Position numbers and translations under genes: made by a program. This document shows positions 16,358-25,687 of a stretch of DNA of 64,000 bases, in pieces. Position 1 is the stretch's first letter, and each line of letters opens with the position of its first letter. A model generated the notes under the pieces. The model did no database searches. It worked only from the letters and a program-made list of their open reading frames with translations, and was not told the DNA's origin. This stretch comes from Oceanospirillaceae bacterium (GTDB lineage Bacteria; Pseudomonadota; Gammaproteobacteria; Pseudomonadales; Balneatricaceae): NCBI GenBank assembly GCA_013215445.1, contig JABSRA010000015.1, positions 1 to 64,000 of the forward strand, read 5' to 3'.

Positions 16358-17278
16358 ATGCCGATTAGAATACCGGATTTATTGCCTGCGGTTGATTTGC
16401 TCAACGGCGAGAATATCTTTGTCATGACAGAGACTCGGGCGATGCATCAGGATGTGCGCCCGTTAAAAGTACTACTGCTAAATTTAATGCCGAAGAAAAT
16501 AGAAACCGAGAATCAGCTGATTCGGATGCTTTCTAACAGCCCTCTGCAGATAGACTTAGAGCTATTGCGTATCGATCATATAGAGAGCAAGAATACCCCC
16601 ATTGCGCACTTAAATAGTTTTTATCGGGATTTTTCAGAGGTAAAAAATAATCAGTATGATGGCCTAATCATCACTGGCGCTCCGCTGGGGAAAGTTCCCT
16701 GGGAAAAAGTGCGCTATAAAGACCAAGTAGAAGAGGTGATTCGATGGTCACAGCAGCATGTGACCTCCACCATGTTTTTGTGTTGGGCAGTTGAGGCGGC
16801 ATTGAATATATTTTATGACCTGCCAAAAAAAATGCGCGATGAGAAACTATCCGGGGTCTATCCCCACCAGACGCGCCATCAGCACGAGACATTAACCCGT
16901 GGTTTTGATGATACCTTTAAAGCTCCACATTCTCGGTTCGCTGACTATCCGGTAAATATCATTAAAAACCATACTGATTTGCACATTCTCGCCAGTTCTA
17001 AAGAGGCGGGAGTGTATCTAATGGCCAGTAGTGATCGCAAGAAGGTATTTGTTACTGGTCACCCAGAATATGATGCAGAAACCCTGGCTCAAGAATATTG
17101 GCGCGACATTGAAGTTAATCCGAACACCGATATTCCGGTGAATTATTTCCCAGATAACTCACCGGATAACAAACCTAGTAGTAATTGGCGCTCACATGCC
17201 AACTTGTTATTTAGTAATTGGCTTAACTATTATGTCTATCAGATGACCCCTTTTGAGCTAGAGCGAGAAGATGACTAG
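16358..17278 (+). CDS. metA: Homoserine O-succinyltransferase (MetA family)
   Basis: 306 residues from ATG 16358 ([11 protein letters not shown]), with AGAGG upstream; the frame extends to 16331 but lacks support. First committed step of methionine synthesis from homoserine. Motifs: [14 protein letters not shown], the acyl-nucleophile Cys in FLCWAVEAA, and TGHPEYD with the catalytic His/Glu. Some family members use acetyl-CoA, so substrate choice is not certain. The stop codon overlaps the start of the following SDR gene by 8 bases. No SAM riboswitch is visible in the 79-base upstream gap. Confidence 0.94.
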   Translation: MPIRIPDLLPAVDLLNGENIFVMTETRAMHQDVRPLKVLLLNLMPKKIETENQLIRMLSNSPLQIDLELLRIDHIESKNTPIAHLNSFYRDFSEVKNNQYDGLIITGAPLGKVPWEKVRYKDQVEEVIRWSQQHVTSTMFLCWAVEAALNIFYDLPKKMRDEKLSGVYPHQTRHQHETLTRGFDDTFKAPHSRFADYPVNIIKNHTDLHILASSKEAGVYLMASSDRKKVFVTGHPEYDAETLAQEYWRDIEVNPNTDIPVNYFPDNSPDNKPSSNWRSHANLLFSNWLNYYVYQMTPFELEREDD

Positions 17279-18047
17279 AGAAGTGGACCCTGTTGAGCAG
17301 CCTAAAGTTGCATTAGTGACAGGGGGGAGTCGTGGTATAGGGCGAGCTACCTCACTGCTGTTAGCGCAGCAAGGTTATGATCTGTGCATCAATTATCTGT
17401 CTAATCAAGAGCGGGCGCTGAGTTTGCAGTCAGAAATACTCGCACTTGGGGTGCGCTGTATGCTGTATCAAGCGGATGTCGCTGATGAAGTGGCAGTGGT
17501 GGCGATGTTTAAAGCGATTGATCAGCAGCTTGGGCCCCTCAATGCACTGGTTAATAATGCGGCCTTGATGTTGCCACAATTAAGCATAGAGCAAGTCACT
17601 AGTGCCAGACTAGAGCAGATGTTTAGCGTCAATGTCGGTGGTAGTTTTCTCTGCGCCCGAGAAGCTGTATTGCGCATGGCATATAAGCATGGCGGTGCAG
17701 GTGGCAGTATCGTCAATGTCTCATCGCTGGCCGCACTCACTGGTTCCCCTGACGAGTATTTAGATTACGCCGCCAGTAAAGGGGCGATTGATACCTTTAC
17801 TAAAGGGTTGGCAAAAGAAGTTAGCCGTGAGGGCATTCGGGTGAATGCAGTACGCCCAGGGCTTATCTACACGCAGATGCATAGGGATGGTGGGGAAGCT
17901 GACAGGGTCGATCGAGTCAAGGGTTCTCTGCCGTTGGGGCGCGGTGGTACACCAGAGGAAGTTGCAGAGGCCATCTGTTGGTTATTGTCAGAGCGTGCCT
18001 CTTTTAGTACCGGTGGTAGTATCAATGTATCCGGTGGTTTGAACTGA
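17271..18047 (+). CDS. Short-chain dehydrogenase/reductase
   Basis: 258 residues, SDR Rossmann fold of the FabG-like classical type. NAD(P) motif [12 protein letters not shown], the catalytic Ser in NVSSLAA and YAASK (Tyr-x-x-x-Lys) are all intact. It begins inside metA (ATGACTAG overlap), implying translational coupling. The substrate is unknown; the coupling to methionine synthesis gives no obvious pathway. Confidence 0.88.
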   Translation: MTREVDPVEQPKVALVTGGSRGIGRATSLLLAQQGYDLCINYLSNQERALSLQSEILALGVRCMLYQADVADEVAVVAMFKAIDQQLGPLNALVNNAALMLPQLSIEQVTSARLEQMFSVNVGGSFLCAREAVLRMAYKHGGAGGSIVNVSSLAALTGSPDEYLDYAASKGAIDTFTKGLAKEVSREGIRVNAVRPGLIYTQMHRDGGEADRVDRVKGSLPLGRGGTPEEVAEAICWLLSERASFSTGGSINVSGGLN

Positions 18048-18067
18048 TTCAGCTATTTAGTTAAACT

Positions 18068-19018
18068 TTAATTATCCCCGTAGCGCGCCAGTCGCTCAGT
18101 GAGCAACGCAAAAAATCCTTCGACATCGACCGTATGTGCCCAGTGAATGTTGGCTTTTTTGCCAGTGACCTGCCAAAAATCGACCGCGGTGTGTCCAAGG
18201 GTTAGCTCACTGCTAGTTTCTATCTGACAGGCGCAGGCTTTTAGACTAAATAATTCAGGTTGCAGCAAAAAGGCGATAGTGCAAGGGTCGTGTAGAGGTG
18301 CGCCCTGGGTGCCATATTTTTGTGCATCGTAGCGATCAAAGTATTCAAGTAGGTCTGCAGCAGTTCTGGCAACGGGGTTATCTAAGCGGCGAATGGTGGC
18401 GATGCGCCGCGGTGAACTCAGTACTTGGTGGGTGACATCTAAACCAAAGGCGAAGATTGGCCGGCCGGCTCTGAGCACAATGTCAAAGGCATGCGGGTCT
18501 ACAAAGGCATTAAACTCCGCGGAGGGGGTGATGTTGCCGCCCTCAAACATTGCCCCGCCCATAATTATTAGCTGTTTAATCTTAGTGGTGATTTGTGGCG
18601 CCTTAACCATGGCTGCGGCAATATTGGTCAGTGGACCGGTCGCGACGATAGTGATCGCCCGGCTGCTGTTGAGCAGCGTCTCAATGATGAAATCGACCCC
18701 ATGCTGCTTTTGTAGCTGAACCTGAGGCTCATAGAGTTCAATCCCATCTATGCCGGTTTTTCCATGCACATTTTCAGCGGTGACTAGTGTTTGATGCAGG
18801 GGTTTATCACAGCCGGCAAATAGCGGGACATCGGTGCGCTGGCAAATGTCAGCCAAAATTCTAATGTTTAATGCCGTGGCCGCCAAGGGTACATTACCCG
18901 CGACCGCGACGATGCCTAGTACTTCTAACTCTGGCGACTTTAGCGCCATGAATAACATTAAGGCGTCGTCTTGGCCTGGATCACAGTCTATGATGATCGG
19001 TAGGGCTGATGGGTTCAT
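18068..19018 (-). CDS. Inosine-uridine preferring nucleoside hydrolase family protein
   Basis: 316 residues, calcium-dependent ribonucleoside hydrolase fold. The metal-binding N-terminal IIIDCDPGQDDALM is diagnostic; VATGPLTNIA, GGAMFEGGNITPSAEFN and the C-terminal PLHDPCTIA (Asp/His ligands) follow. It hydrolyses nucleosides to ribose and base for salvage; whether it prefers pyrimidine or purine nucleosides is not decided here. Convergent with the SDR gene, 20 bases apart. GGAA precedes ATG 19018. Confidence 0.92.
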   Translation of the reverse strand: MNPSALPIIIDCDPGQDDALMLFMALKSPELEVLGIVAVAGNVPLAATALNIRILADICQRTDVPLFAGCDKPLHQTLVTAENVHGKTGIDGIELYEPQVQLQKQHGVDFIIETLLNSSRAITIVATGPLTNIAAAMVKAPQITTKIKQLIIMGGAMFEGGNITPSAEFNAFVDPHAFDIVLRAGRPIFAFGLDVTHQVLSSPRRIATIRRLDNPVARTAADLLEYFDRYDAQKYGTQGAPLHDPCTIAFLLQPELFSLKACACQIETSSELTLGHTAVDFWQVTGKKANIHWAHTVDVEGFFALLTERLARYGDN

Positions 19019-19251
19019 CTACGTTCCGTTGTTGGTTGCTGATAAGTAACGATAATATTTATTGTTGACAAATAACAGCAAAATTTTTAAGCAATCCGCA
19101 AGGGGTTGCAGCGGGTGAAAGTAATGCTGATTATCAAACAGGCTCTGTGACGCCCTAACGGAGCCAATGTTAATCGCTGAGTAGCTTAGAGGTGTTGTAT
19201 CTGTATGTTTTTAGGGTCTTTAAAGCTATCTTAAAATATCTGCCGACAAAT

Positions 19252-19281
19252 TTGGACTCTCTCGGCAGCGCTGCGTATAAT
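19252..19281 (+). promoter_or_regulatory. Sigma70 promoter of miaE-ttcA
   Basis: TTGGAC (19252-19257) and a perfect TATAAT (19276-19281) with an 18-base spacer, ending 26 bases before the miaE start codon. Confidence 0.75.
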
Positions 19282-19307
19282 GCCTGCCTTCTTAAAAAGG
19301 ATAGACA

Positions 19308-19934
19308 ATGACTGCACTCGATGAGATTAAACAATTTTTGCCCTGCGAGACGCCCCAAGCGTGGATAGAGGTAGCCCTAACCCAGCAGTCGCTGATGTTA
19401 ATCGATCATGCGCACTGTGAGAAGAAAGCAGCTTCTACGGCGATGACCTTGATGTTTCGTTATGTTGATCGGCCTGATCTACTCAAAAAAATGTCCCGTC
19501 TAGCCCGTGAAGAGCTCATTCATTTTGAACAAGTACTGGCGCTGATGGAGAGTAGGGGGATTGAATACGTGCATCTAAATGCCTCTCGTTATGCCGCCGG
19601 TATGCGAAAAATTGTGAAAACCCACGAGCCGCAGCGACTGATTGATATTTTGATTATCGGTGCTTTTGTCGAGGCGCGATCCTGTGAGCGCTTTGCAAAA
19701 CTAGCCCCTCATCTCGACCCAGAATTGGAAAAGTTCTATCAGTCACTGTTAAAGTCTGAGGGGCGCCACTTTCAAGATTATCTGTCACTGGCACAGTCGT
19801 ACGCTACTGAATCGATTGACCAGCGCATCGCTGAATTTAGGGCGTTGGAAAAAGAGTTAATCTTGAGTGATGATAATGAGTTTCGCTTTCACAGCGGGGT
19901 TCCGGTACTAGAAAATGATGCTGTTATTATTTAA
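19308..19934 (+). CDS. miaE: tRNA-(ms2io6A37) hydroxylase MiaE
   Basis: 208 residues, ferritin-like di-iron monooxygenase that hydroxylates the isopentenyl group of ms2i6A37 in tRNA. Metal-ligand segments are visible: DHAHCEKKAA, REELIHFEQ (Glu-x-x-His), EARSCERF and SEGRHFQDY. AAGGA precedes ATG 19308 and a good promoter lies just upstream. It is followed after 39 bases by ttcA, another iron-dependent tRNA modification gene, likely in one transcript. Confidence 0.94.
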   Translation: MTALDEIKQFLPCETPQAWIEVALTQQSLMLIDHAHCEKKAASTAMTLMFRYVDRPDLLKKMSRLAREELIHFEQVLALMESRGIEYVHLNASRYAAGMRKIVKTHEPQRLIDILIIGAFVEARSCERFAKLAPHLDPELEKFYQSLLKSEGRHFQDYLSLAQSYATESIDQRIAEFRALEKELILSDDNEFRFHSGVPVLENDAVII

Positions 19935-19973
19935 TCGGCAGTTTATCAATTGAACAACGTTACGAGTGAGAAA

Positions 19974-20888
19974 ATGTCAGACCTAAAATCTACAGCACCT
20001 TTGGCTGATGAGAGCAAACTTTCATTTAATAAGGTCCAGCGCAAATTACGCCGCGATGTTGGTCGCGCTGTGATGGATTATAAAATGATTGCAGAGGGCG
20101 ATCGTATTATGGTCTGTCTCTCAGGCGGTAAAGATTCTTTTACGATGCTCGATATGTTGATTAGTTTGCAGCGTAATTCGCCAGTGAAATTTGAACTGGT
20201 GGCAGTAAATTTAGATCAAAAACAGCCGGGCTTTCCCGAGCATGTATTACCTGAGTATCTAGAAAAAATGGGTATCGAGTATTATATAGTCGAGCGCGAT
20301 ACTTATGCGGTGGTGCGCAGTAAAGTCCCTGAGGGTAAGAAAACCTGCGGGCTCTGTTCACGCTTGCGCCGCGGTACGCTGTATTCTTTTGCCGAGGAAA
20401 TTAATGCCAACAAAATTGCCCTGGGTCATCATAAAGACGACATTATAGAAACGCTATTTTTGAATATGTTTTACGGCGGTAGATTAGCGGGCATGCCACC
20501 TAAGCTCTTATCGGATGATGGGCGCAATATAGTGATTCGTCCGCTGGCTTATGCGCGAGAAACAGACATAATCGCCTTTGCCGATTACCGGCAGTATCCA
20601 ATTATCCCCTGTAATTTGTGTGGCTCTCAGGCGAATTTACAGCGCCAGAATATTAAGCAGATGCTGGCCCAGTGGGAGGAGGAGCAACCGGGGCGCATCG
20701 AGAGTATTTTTAGCGCGATGCAGAATATCTCTCCCAGCCAGATGTCCGATCGACAATTATTTGATTTTGAAACACTGGAGATAGACAGAAGTGCAGAGCG
20801 CGAAGCTTATGAATATGCCGATGGCATACAAGTGCATAAGAGTAGTGTCAATCCCGTGCAATTTATTGATGCACTAAATCTAGGTTAA
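19974..20888 (+). CDS. ttcA: tRNA 2-thiocytidine synthetase TtcA
   Basis: 304 residues. Installs sulfur at C32 of tRNA using ATP and an iron-sulfur cluster. PP-loop SGGKDS, the cluster-type cysteines in [13 protein letters not shown] and the third in [10 protein letters not shown], and [10 protein letters not shown] are all present. ATG 19974 is preferred over the in-frame TTG 19950. It shares the miaE transcript, joining two modification enzymes for the anticodon-loop region. Confidence 0.95.
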   Translation: MSDLKSTAPLADESKLSFNKVQRKLRRDVGRAVMDYKMIAEGDRIMVCLSGGKDSFTMLDMLISLQRNSPVKFELVAVNLDQKQPGFPEHVLPEYLEKMGIEYYIVERDTYAVVRSKVPEGKKTCGLCSRLRRGTLYSFAEEINANKIALGHHKDDIIETLFLNMFYGGRLAGMPPKLLSDDGRNIVIRPLAYARETDIIAFADYRQYPIIPCNLCGSQANLQRQNIKQMLAQWEEEQPGRIESIFSAMQNISPSQMSDRQLFDFETLEIDRSAEREAYEYADGIQVHKSSVNPVQFIDALNLG

Positions 20889-20930
20889 TCCGTTGCGCGG
20901 GTTGCGATAGGCGAGCCGCTTTAAGGGTCT

Positions 20931-22079
20931 CTAACTCTCCTGTTTAAAAGGCAGTAATGCGGTTAGTTGCGTCTTGTAGTTATTAATAGCTGGGGTCTCT
21001 CTGGCTAAAAAATCGCCAATCGCATCGCTAAACTCTGGATGGGCGATATAGTGGCTTGAATAGGTGGTAATGGGTTTAAAGCCGCGTTGGATTTTGTGCT
21101 CTCCTTGAGCGCCTGGGTCAAAGCGGGCGATTTTGTGCTTAATGCAGTACTCTAATCCTTGATAATAACAAGTCTCAAAGTGTAAATTATCAAAACTCTC
21201 TAAACAGCCCCAATATCGGCCGTAGAGAATTGGGCTTTTGGGATCGGTATTTTTGAAGCACCAAGCGCATGCGACCGTTTGATCTTGGTGGGTGGCGACA
21301 AACAGCACAATTTGCTCGGGGATATGGGCTAATAGGCGTTTAAAAAAGTCACTATTTAGATATCCCTGCCGGCCGCGTTTTAAGTAGGTGAGGTGGTAGC
21401 AATGGTAGAACTCTATCAGTAACTGATCATCGACAGCTATGCCTTCAACCGCCCTGATAGTGATGTCTTGTTCGCTCACTTTTCGGCGCTCACGCTTGAT
21501 GCCCTTGCGTTTTCTCGAGGTGAAACTCTCTAAATAATGCTCAAAGCTAACATAGTCATTATTAAACCAGTGATACTGCAGCGCCTCTCGGGTCAGAAAG
21601 TGCTGGTCTTGCAGTAATGGGATATCGCTCTGGGGGATAAATAATCCATGCCAACTAGAAAATCCCTGTTCTGTGCAGAGATCTTGGATGGCTTGTACAA
21701 TGGTCGGTAGTATTGCTGCCAGTGGTACCAGGCTGGCGATACGCGGGCCGTAACAAGGGCTAAAGGGGATGGCCGTTAACAGTTTGGGATAGTATTGGAT
21801 TTGATGCCTCGCGTAGGCGTCGGCCCAATCCCAGTCGAAAACATACTCACCGTTAGAATTGGTTTTTTGGTACATCGGCATGATGCAGATCAGCTGATTG
21901 TCTTGGTATACGCTCAGGTGATATGGCTGCCAGCCTGTTGCCTTGCTGGTGCAGGCGCTGTCTTCAAGTGCCGCTAAAAACTCGTGGCGCAGAAATGGGT
22001 AGTTTTGGCCGCAAATGGCATTCCACTGTGGTGCGGCTAATTGATGGATACTGCTGAGTATTTTAACGTTAAAGCTCAT
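20931..22079 (-). CDS. FemAB/GNAT-type protein of the DUF482 family
   Basis: 382 residues matching the DUF482 (PF04339) family: N-terminal QWNAICGQNYPFLRHEFL, YVFDWDWADAY, PFSPCYGPR, and a central SRKRKGIKRERRKV basic segment. The C-terminal PGAQGEHKIQRGF is the family hallmark. The fold is that of GNAT/FemAB acyl- or aminoacyl-transferases; the family is often labelled peptidoglycan biosynthesis/recognition, but the substrate is unknown. Convergent with ttcA, about 40 bases apart. Confidence 0.87.
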   Translation of the reverse strand: MSFNVKILSSIHQLAAPQWNAICGQNYPFLRHEFLAALEDSACTSKATGWQPYHLSVYQDNQLICIMPMYQKTNSNGEYVFDWDWADAYARHQIQYYPKLLTAIPFSPCYGPRIASLVPLAAILPTIVQAIQDLCTEQGFSSWHGLFIPQSDIPLLQDQHFLTREALQYHWFNNDYVSFEHYLESFTSRKRKGIKRERRKVSEQDITIRAVEGIAVDDQLLIEFYHCYHLTYLKRGRQGYLNSDFFKRLLAHIPEQIVLFVATHQDQTVACAWCFKNTDPKSPILYGRYWGCLESFDNLHFETCYYQGLEYCIKHKIARFDPGAQGEHKIQRGFKPITTYSSHYIAHPEFSDAIGDFLARETPAINNYKTQLTALLPFKQES

Positions 22080-22398
22080 GGTTTATGTTTATCTTCAGTA
22101 GTCAATGTGCGAAAAATATAGCACTGGGATGGGAATGGACTGTAACAGCGGGTAAAATTATCCTAGCAGCAGCAGTTTATAGCAAGTTATTTGTAGCTTG
22201 AATAATACGGCCAATGGTGTGTGCTCTAACTTGCCGCTTGATTTACTGGCTGCTCTTTCTCGATCAGTGGTGCGCTGTTCGATCGATAAATGCTTGTAAA
22301 AACAACTAGCGGCACCATTATCACGGCATTGCAGGTAATATTAGGGATAGTTGAGTTGCCTGACTAAGGCAAAAATAAAATACGTATTGAGGTGTGCC
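22080..22398. other. Intergenic region between divergent genes
   Basis: About 320 bases between the DUF482 gene and the HIT gene. It must carry two promoters; none was convincing. No hidden gene or strong hairpin was noticed. Confidence 0.4.
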
Positions 22399-22845
22399 AT
22401 GGATGAATTAGAGATTGAATTTGTAGTAGATGCGCAACTCGCGCGAGATAGTATTTTTTTAGGTGATATGCCGTTGTGTCGGCTGTTGCTGATTAATGAT
22501 CAGCAGTTTCCCTGGTTTGTATTGGTGCCCAGAAGGGCCGAGGTATTCGAGCTCTATCATCTGTCCCTAGAAGATCGCGCCGTTATGATGGCTGAATCCT
22601 GTGATCTGAGTGCGGCGCTGGCCGATGGCTATAATGCGACAAAAATGAATGTCGCCGCGCTGGGTAATGTGGTCAAGCAACTACATATTCACCATATCGT
22701 TCGCTATGATACGGATATGGCCTGGCCTGCGCCGGTGTGGGGGAGGCAGTCATTGCTTCCCTATAGCGCGTCAGAAATTGTTGCGGTTCGGGCGAAAGTT
22801 GCCGCTTTGTTAGAGGGGACTTTGAGTTTTGTGCCCATGGTATAA
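22399..22845 (+). CDS. HIT-family (histidine triad) protein
   Basis: 148 residues from ATG 22399 with GAGG six bases upstream; the frame opens earlier (22351) without support. Nucleotide hydrolase/transferase fold with the triad region at QLHIHHIVRY, preceded by FPWFVLVPRR and NVAALGNVV. This is the proteobacterial HIT subgroup in which the motif reads H-x-H-H and is followed by DMAWPAPVWG. The substrate is not defined. Confidence 0.88.
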   Translation: MDELEIEFVVDAQLARDSIFLGDMPLCRLLLINDQQFPWFVLVPRRAEVFELYHLSLEDRAVMMAESCDLSAALADGYNATKMNVAALGNVVKQLHIHHIVRYDTDMAWPAPVWGRQSLLPYSASEIVAVRAKVAALLEGTLSFVPMV

Positions 22846-22952
22846 AGGCGGCGATGCCAAAGGCACTCCATCATCAATTATGTTATCTAAACGCACACAA
22901 ATGCTGTTTATTGAGGTATAATTTGCCGCTTTGATTATCTTGGACTGAAAGA

Positions 22953-23318
22953 ATGCCTATTTTTGACTTTGCCTGCGATGAGTGCGGGCATAAATTTGAA
23001 AAATTACAACTCAAAAGTGATGCGCCCGCACCCGACTGTATTTCCTGCAAGGGTAAAAAAGTAACCAAGCAAATGTCAGCTCCGGCATTTCGTCTCGGTG
23101 GTAGCGGTTGGTATGAAACTGACTTTAAGACCGGGAAAAAGAAAAACTTGGCTTCTACTGATAACGAAACCAGCAGTAGTAGCTCCGATAAAAAGTCTAG
23201 CAGTAACGCCAGTGATAGCAGTGATAGCTCGCCGAGCAAAAATAAAGCGAGTGGTGATAAAGCCAGCACTAGTAAACCTAGTAGTACATCTAGTAGTACC
23301 GCTAGTAGTAGCGATTAG
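22953..23318 (+). CDS. FmdB-family zinc-ribbon protein with Ser-rich tail
   Basis: 121 residues. The N-terminal zinc ribbon has C-x2-C pairs at CDECG and CISC, then SAPAFRLGGSGWYETDFK, as in FmdB-like proteins encoded just before aspS in pseudomonads. Residues 67-121 are an extreme Ser/Lys/Thr/Asp low-complexity tail. A TATAAT at 22917-22922 could be its -10. Function unknown despite the name. About 125 bases before aspS. Confidence 0.85.
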   Translation: MPIFDFACDECGHKFEKLQLKSDAPAPDCISCKGKKVTKQMSAPAFRLGGSGWYETDFKTGKKKNLASTDNETSSSSSDKKSSSNASDSSDSSPSKNKASGDKASTSKPSSTSSSTASSSD

Positions 23319-23443
23319 ACCTCGCGTCTTCGCCCCGATGTGAAGTGGGCGTTAAATAACAGTATGTGGAGTCAGTCTTGTTGCAGTTAAGCGGGAGTGG
23401 CAATCCAAATCATAAATTTAGATTTTATCAATAGGAAGAAATT

Positions 23444-25213
23444 ATGCGCAGTTATTATTGCGGCGACTTGAGAGTGCAACAAGTTGGTGAAGAAATAACG
23501 TTGGTGGGCTGGGTTCACCGTCGTCGAGATCACGGTGGAGTTATATTTTTAGATGTGCGAGATCGTGAGGGTCTGGTGCAGGTGGTATTTGATCCAGATC
23601 GTGCTGAGAGCTTTGCCATTGCCGATTCTGTGCGCAATGAGTACGTCATCGAGATTAAAGGGCTAGTACGTCATCGCCCTGACGGTACAGTCAATCCCGA
23701 CATGGGCACCGGTGAAGTTGAAGTGCTGGGTAAAGAGTTGGTGGTGCTTAATAAATCAGAGACACCGCCTTTTCAGTTGGATGATCACCAACAAGTTAGC
23801 GAAGAAGTGCGGCTTAAGAACCGTTTTATAGATTTACGTCGCCCTGAAATGCAGCAAAAATTGAAGCTTCGTGCCAAAGTGGCCGCTTATGTTCGCAACT
23901 ACTTGGACGATAATGGTTTTCTCGATATAGAAACGCCTATCTTGACCCGTGCTACACCTGAGGGGGCGCGCGACTATATTGTGCCTTCTCGTACGCACCA
24001 GGGTAGCTTTTTTGCCTTGCCGCAGTCGCCACAGCTATTCAAACAGTTATTGATGGTGTCAGGTTTTGATCGCTATTATCAAATTGCCAAGTGCTTTCGC
24101 GATGAAGACCTGCGCGCCGATAGACAGCCAGAGTTTACCCAGATCGATATTGAAATGTCTTTCATGAATCAAGATGAAATTATGGCGGTCACTGAAAAGA
24201 TGATCAGCGGTCTGTTTCAGGAAAAAATTGGCGTCACTTTAGGCGAATTTCCCCGCATGACATACGCCGATGCGATGTTGCGCTTTGGCTCTGATAAGCC
24301 AGATTTGAGAAATCCGATGGAATTGGTCGATGTCGGTGATTTAATGGCTGATATCGAATTTAAAGTGTTTGCTGGCCCTGCCAATGATGCGGACTCTCGT
24401 GTTGCTGCACTCAAAGTACCAGGTGGCGCAGCATTGACCCGTAAATTAATTGATGGATATACTAAGTTTGTCAGCATTTATGGTGCGCGAGGCTTGGCTT
24501 GGATAAAAGTTAACGATTTGGCTCAAGGTGCTGCAGGTTTGCAATCGCCAATCGTCAAGTTTTTAGGTGAAGACGTCGCGATGAAAATTATGGCGCGTCT
24601 AGAGGCAAAAGACGGTGATTTGATTTTCTTTGGGGCTGATAAAACCAATGTTGTCAATGAGGCGCTCGGTGCCTTACGTAATAAAGTGGGTGTTGATCTC
24701 GACCTGTTAACCTGTGAGTGGGCGCCTCTTTGGGTGGTCGATTGGCCGATGTTTGAAAAAACTTCAGATGGCGGTATTACTGCTATTCACCATCCGTTTA
24801 CCGCACCTAGTTGCACCGTTGAAGAGTTAGAGGCCGATCCTCTGGCGGCGCAGTCAATTGCTTATGATATGGTTCTAAATGGCTGTGAACTGGGTGGTGG
24901 CTCGATTCGTATCCATCAGAGTGACATGCAAAAAGCCGTCTTTAGATGTTTGGGCATTAGTGATGAAGAAGCTGAAGAGAAATTTGGTTTCTTGTTAAAT
25001 GCGCTTAAATATGGCGCGCCTCCACACGGCGGTTTGGCGTTTGGTCTAGATAGGTTGGTGATGTTAATGACCGGTACTGAGTCTATCAGAGAGGTTATTG
25101 CCTTTCCTAAGACGCAGACGGCAGCCTGTCCTCTGACGAATGCTCCCGGCGAAGTTAGCAGTGAGCAATTGAAAGAATTGAGCATAAAATTGCGTGAAAA
25201 AATAAAGATATAA
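23444..25213 (+). CDS. aspS: Aspartyl-tRNA synthetase, non-discriminating type by residues
   Basis: Class IIb aminoacyl-tRNA synthetase, 589 residues (E. coli 590). N-terminal OB-fold anticodon-binding domain, motif 2 [18 protein letters not shown], motif 3 [12 protein letters not shown] and the bacterial GAD insertion are present. His30 in RRRDHGG and a Gly near 81 (RPDGTVNP) match the pair that makes the Pseudomonas aeruginosa enzyme charge both tRNA-Asp and tRNA-Asn; E. coli has Leu and Lys there. If so, Asn-tRNA is made through GatCAB amidation. A strong terminator follows. Confidence 0.96.
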   Translation: MRSYYCGDLRVQQVGEEITLVGWVHRRRDHGGVIFLDVRDREGLVQVVFDPDRAESFAIADSVRNEYVIEIKGLVRHRPDGTVNPDMGTGEVEVLGKELVVLNKSETPPFQLDDHQQVSEEVRLKNRFIDLRRPEMQQKLKLRAKVAAYVRNYLDDNGFLDIETPILTRATPEGARDYIVPSRTHQGSFFALPQSPQLFKQLLMVSGFDRYYQIAKCFRDEDLRADRQPEFTQIDIEMSFMNQDEIMAVTEKMISGLFQEKIGVTLGEFPRMTYADAMLRFGSDKPDLRNPMELVDVGDLMADIEFKVFAGPANDADSRVAALKVPGGAALTRKLIDGYTKFVSIYGARGLAWIKVNDLAQGAAGLQSPIVKFLGEDVAMKIMARLEAKDGDLIFFGADKTNVVNEALGALRNKVGVDLDLLTCEWAPLWVVDWPMFEKTSDGGITAIHHPFTAPSCTVEELEADPLAAQSIAYDMVLNGCELGGGSIRIHQSDMQKAVFRCLGISDEEAEEKFGFLLNALKYGAPPHGGLAFGLDRLVMLMTGTESIREVIAFPKTQTAACPLTNAPGEVSSEQLKELSIKLREKIKI

Positions 25214-25247
25214 ATCAGTCATCTAATGTTCTGATTTTGCGATAGAG

Positions 25248-25275
25248 GCCCGATTTATTGATCGGGCTTTTTTTT
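25248..25275 (+). terminator. aspS terminator
   Basis: GCCCGAT (25248-25254) and ATCGGGC (25261-25267) with a TTATTG loop, then eight Ts. Confidence 0.92.
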
Positions 25276-25687
25276 GTCTTTAAAATAGCACTGCTTTCGC
25301 TGAGTAATTGGCTTTTACCTTGAAGCGATGAAGGGAGCGAGGCTTAAAAAGCTGAAAAATTGCTTGAGTATGGAGGTTTGGCCTGTCTTATCTTTGGCTG
25401 TTAGCTGCTGCTGGTCGCTGTGTGATCAGTCATAGTGGCAGGGGCTTTATTTATCGATACTACGCTTAGTTTTACGGTTAATATTAGCTTTTTTTGTGTT
25501 TTTGGCAGGTTTCTGTCTAAGCTGTCTATGATAGGTAGTCTAAGCTCATGTATAATCGGCAAGTTTTTTGGTGGGAAATATTGTTGCGGTATAAATAATA
25601 AACACTGTGTGGTACGAGTTAATTTTAATTCAAGCGCAGTCCAACAATATATTCTTAAAATATAATAATCGTGATTGGGTGAAGTGT
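25276..25687. other. Upstream region of the nqr operon
   Basis: About 410 bases without a credible gene. TATAAT at 25551-25556 (context CATGTATAATCGG) is a possible -10 for nqrA, but no matching -35 was seen. A plus-strand frame from 25435 exists but lacks coding character. Confidence 0.4.

Noticed and set aside
23160-23310. Microsatellite-like repeat in the FmdB gene tail (many AGT/AGC codons)
   Set aside because: It is a Ser-rich coding tail in an intact frame; repeats are irregular and not a separate element.
25435-25665. 76-codon plus-strand ORF upstream of nqrA
   Set aside because: No ribosome site, Cys/Phe/Ser-rich shadow-like composition, and it runs into the nqrA leader.
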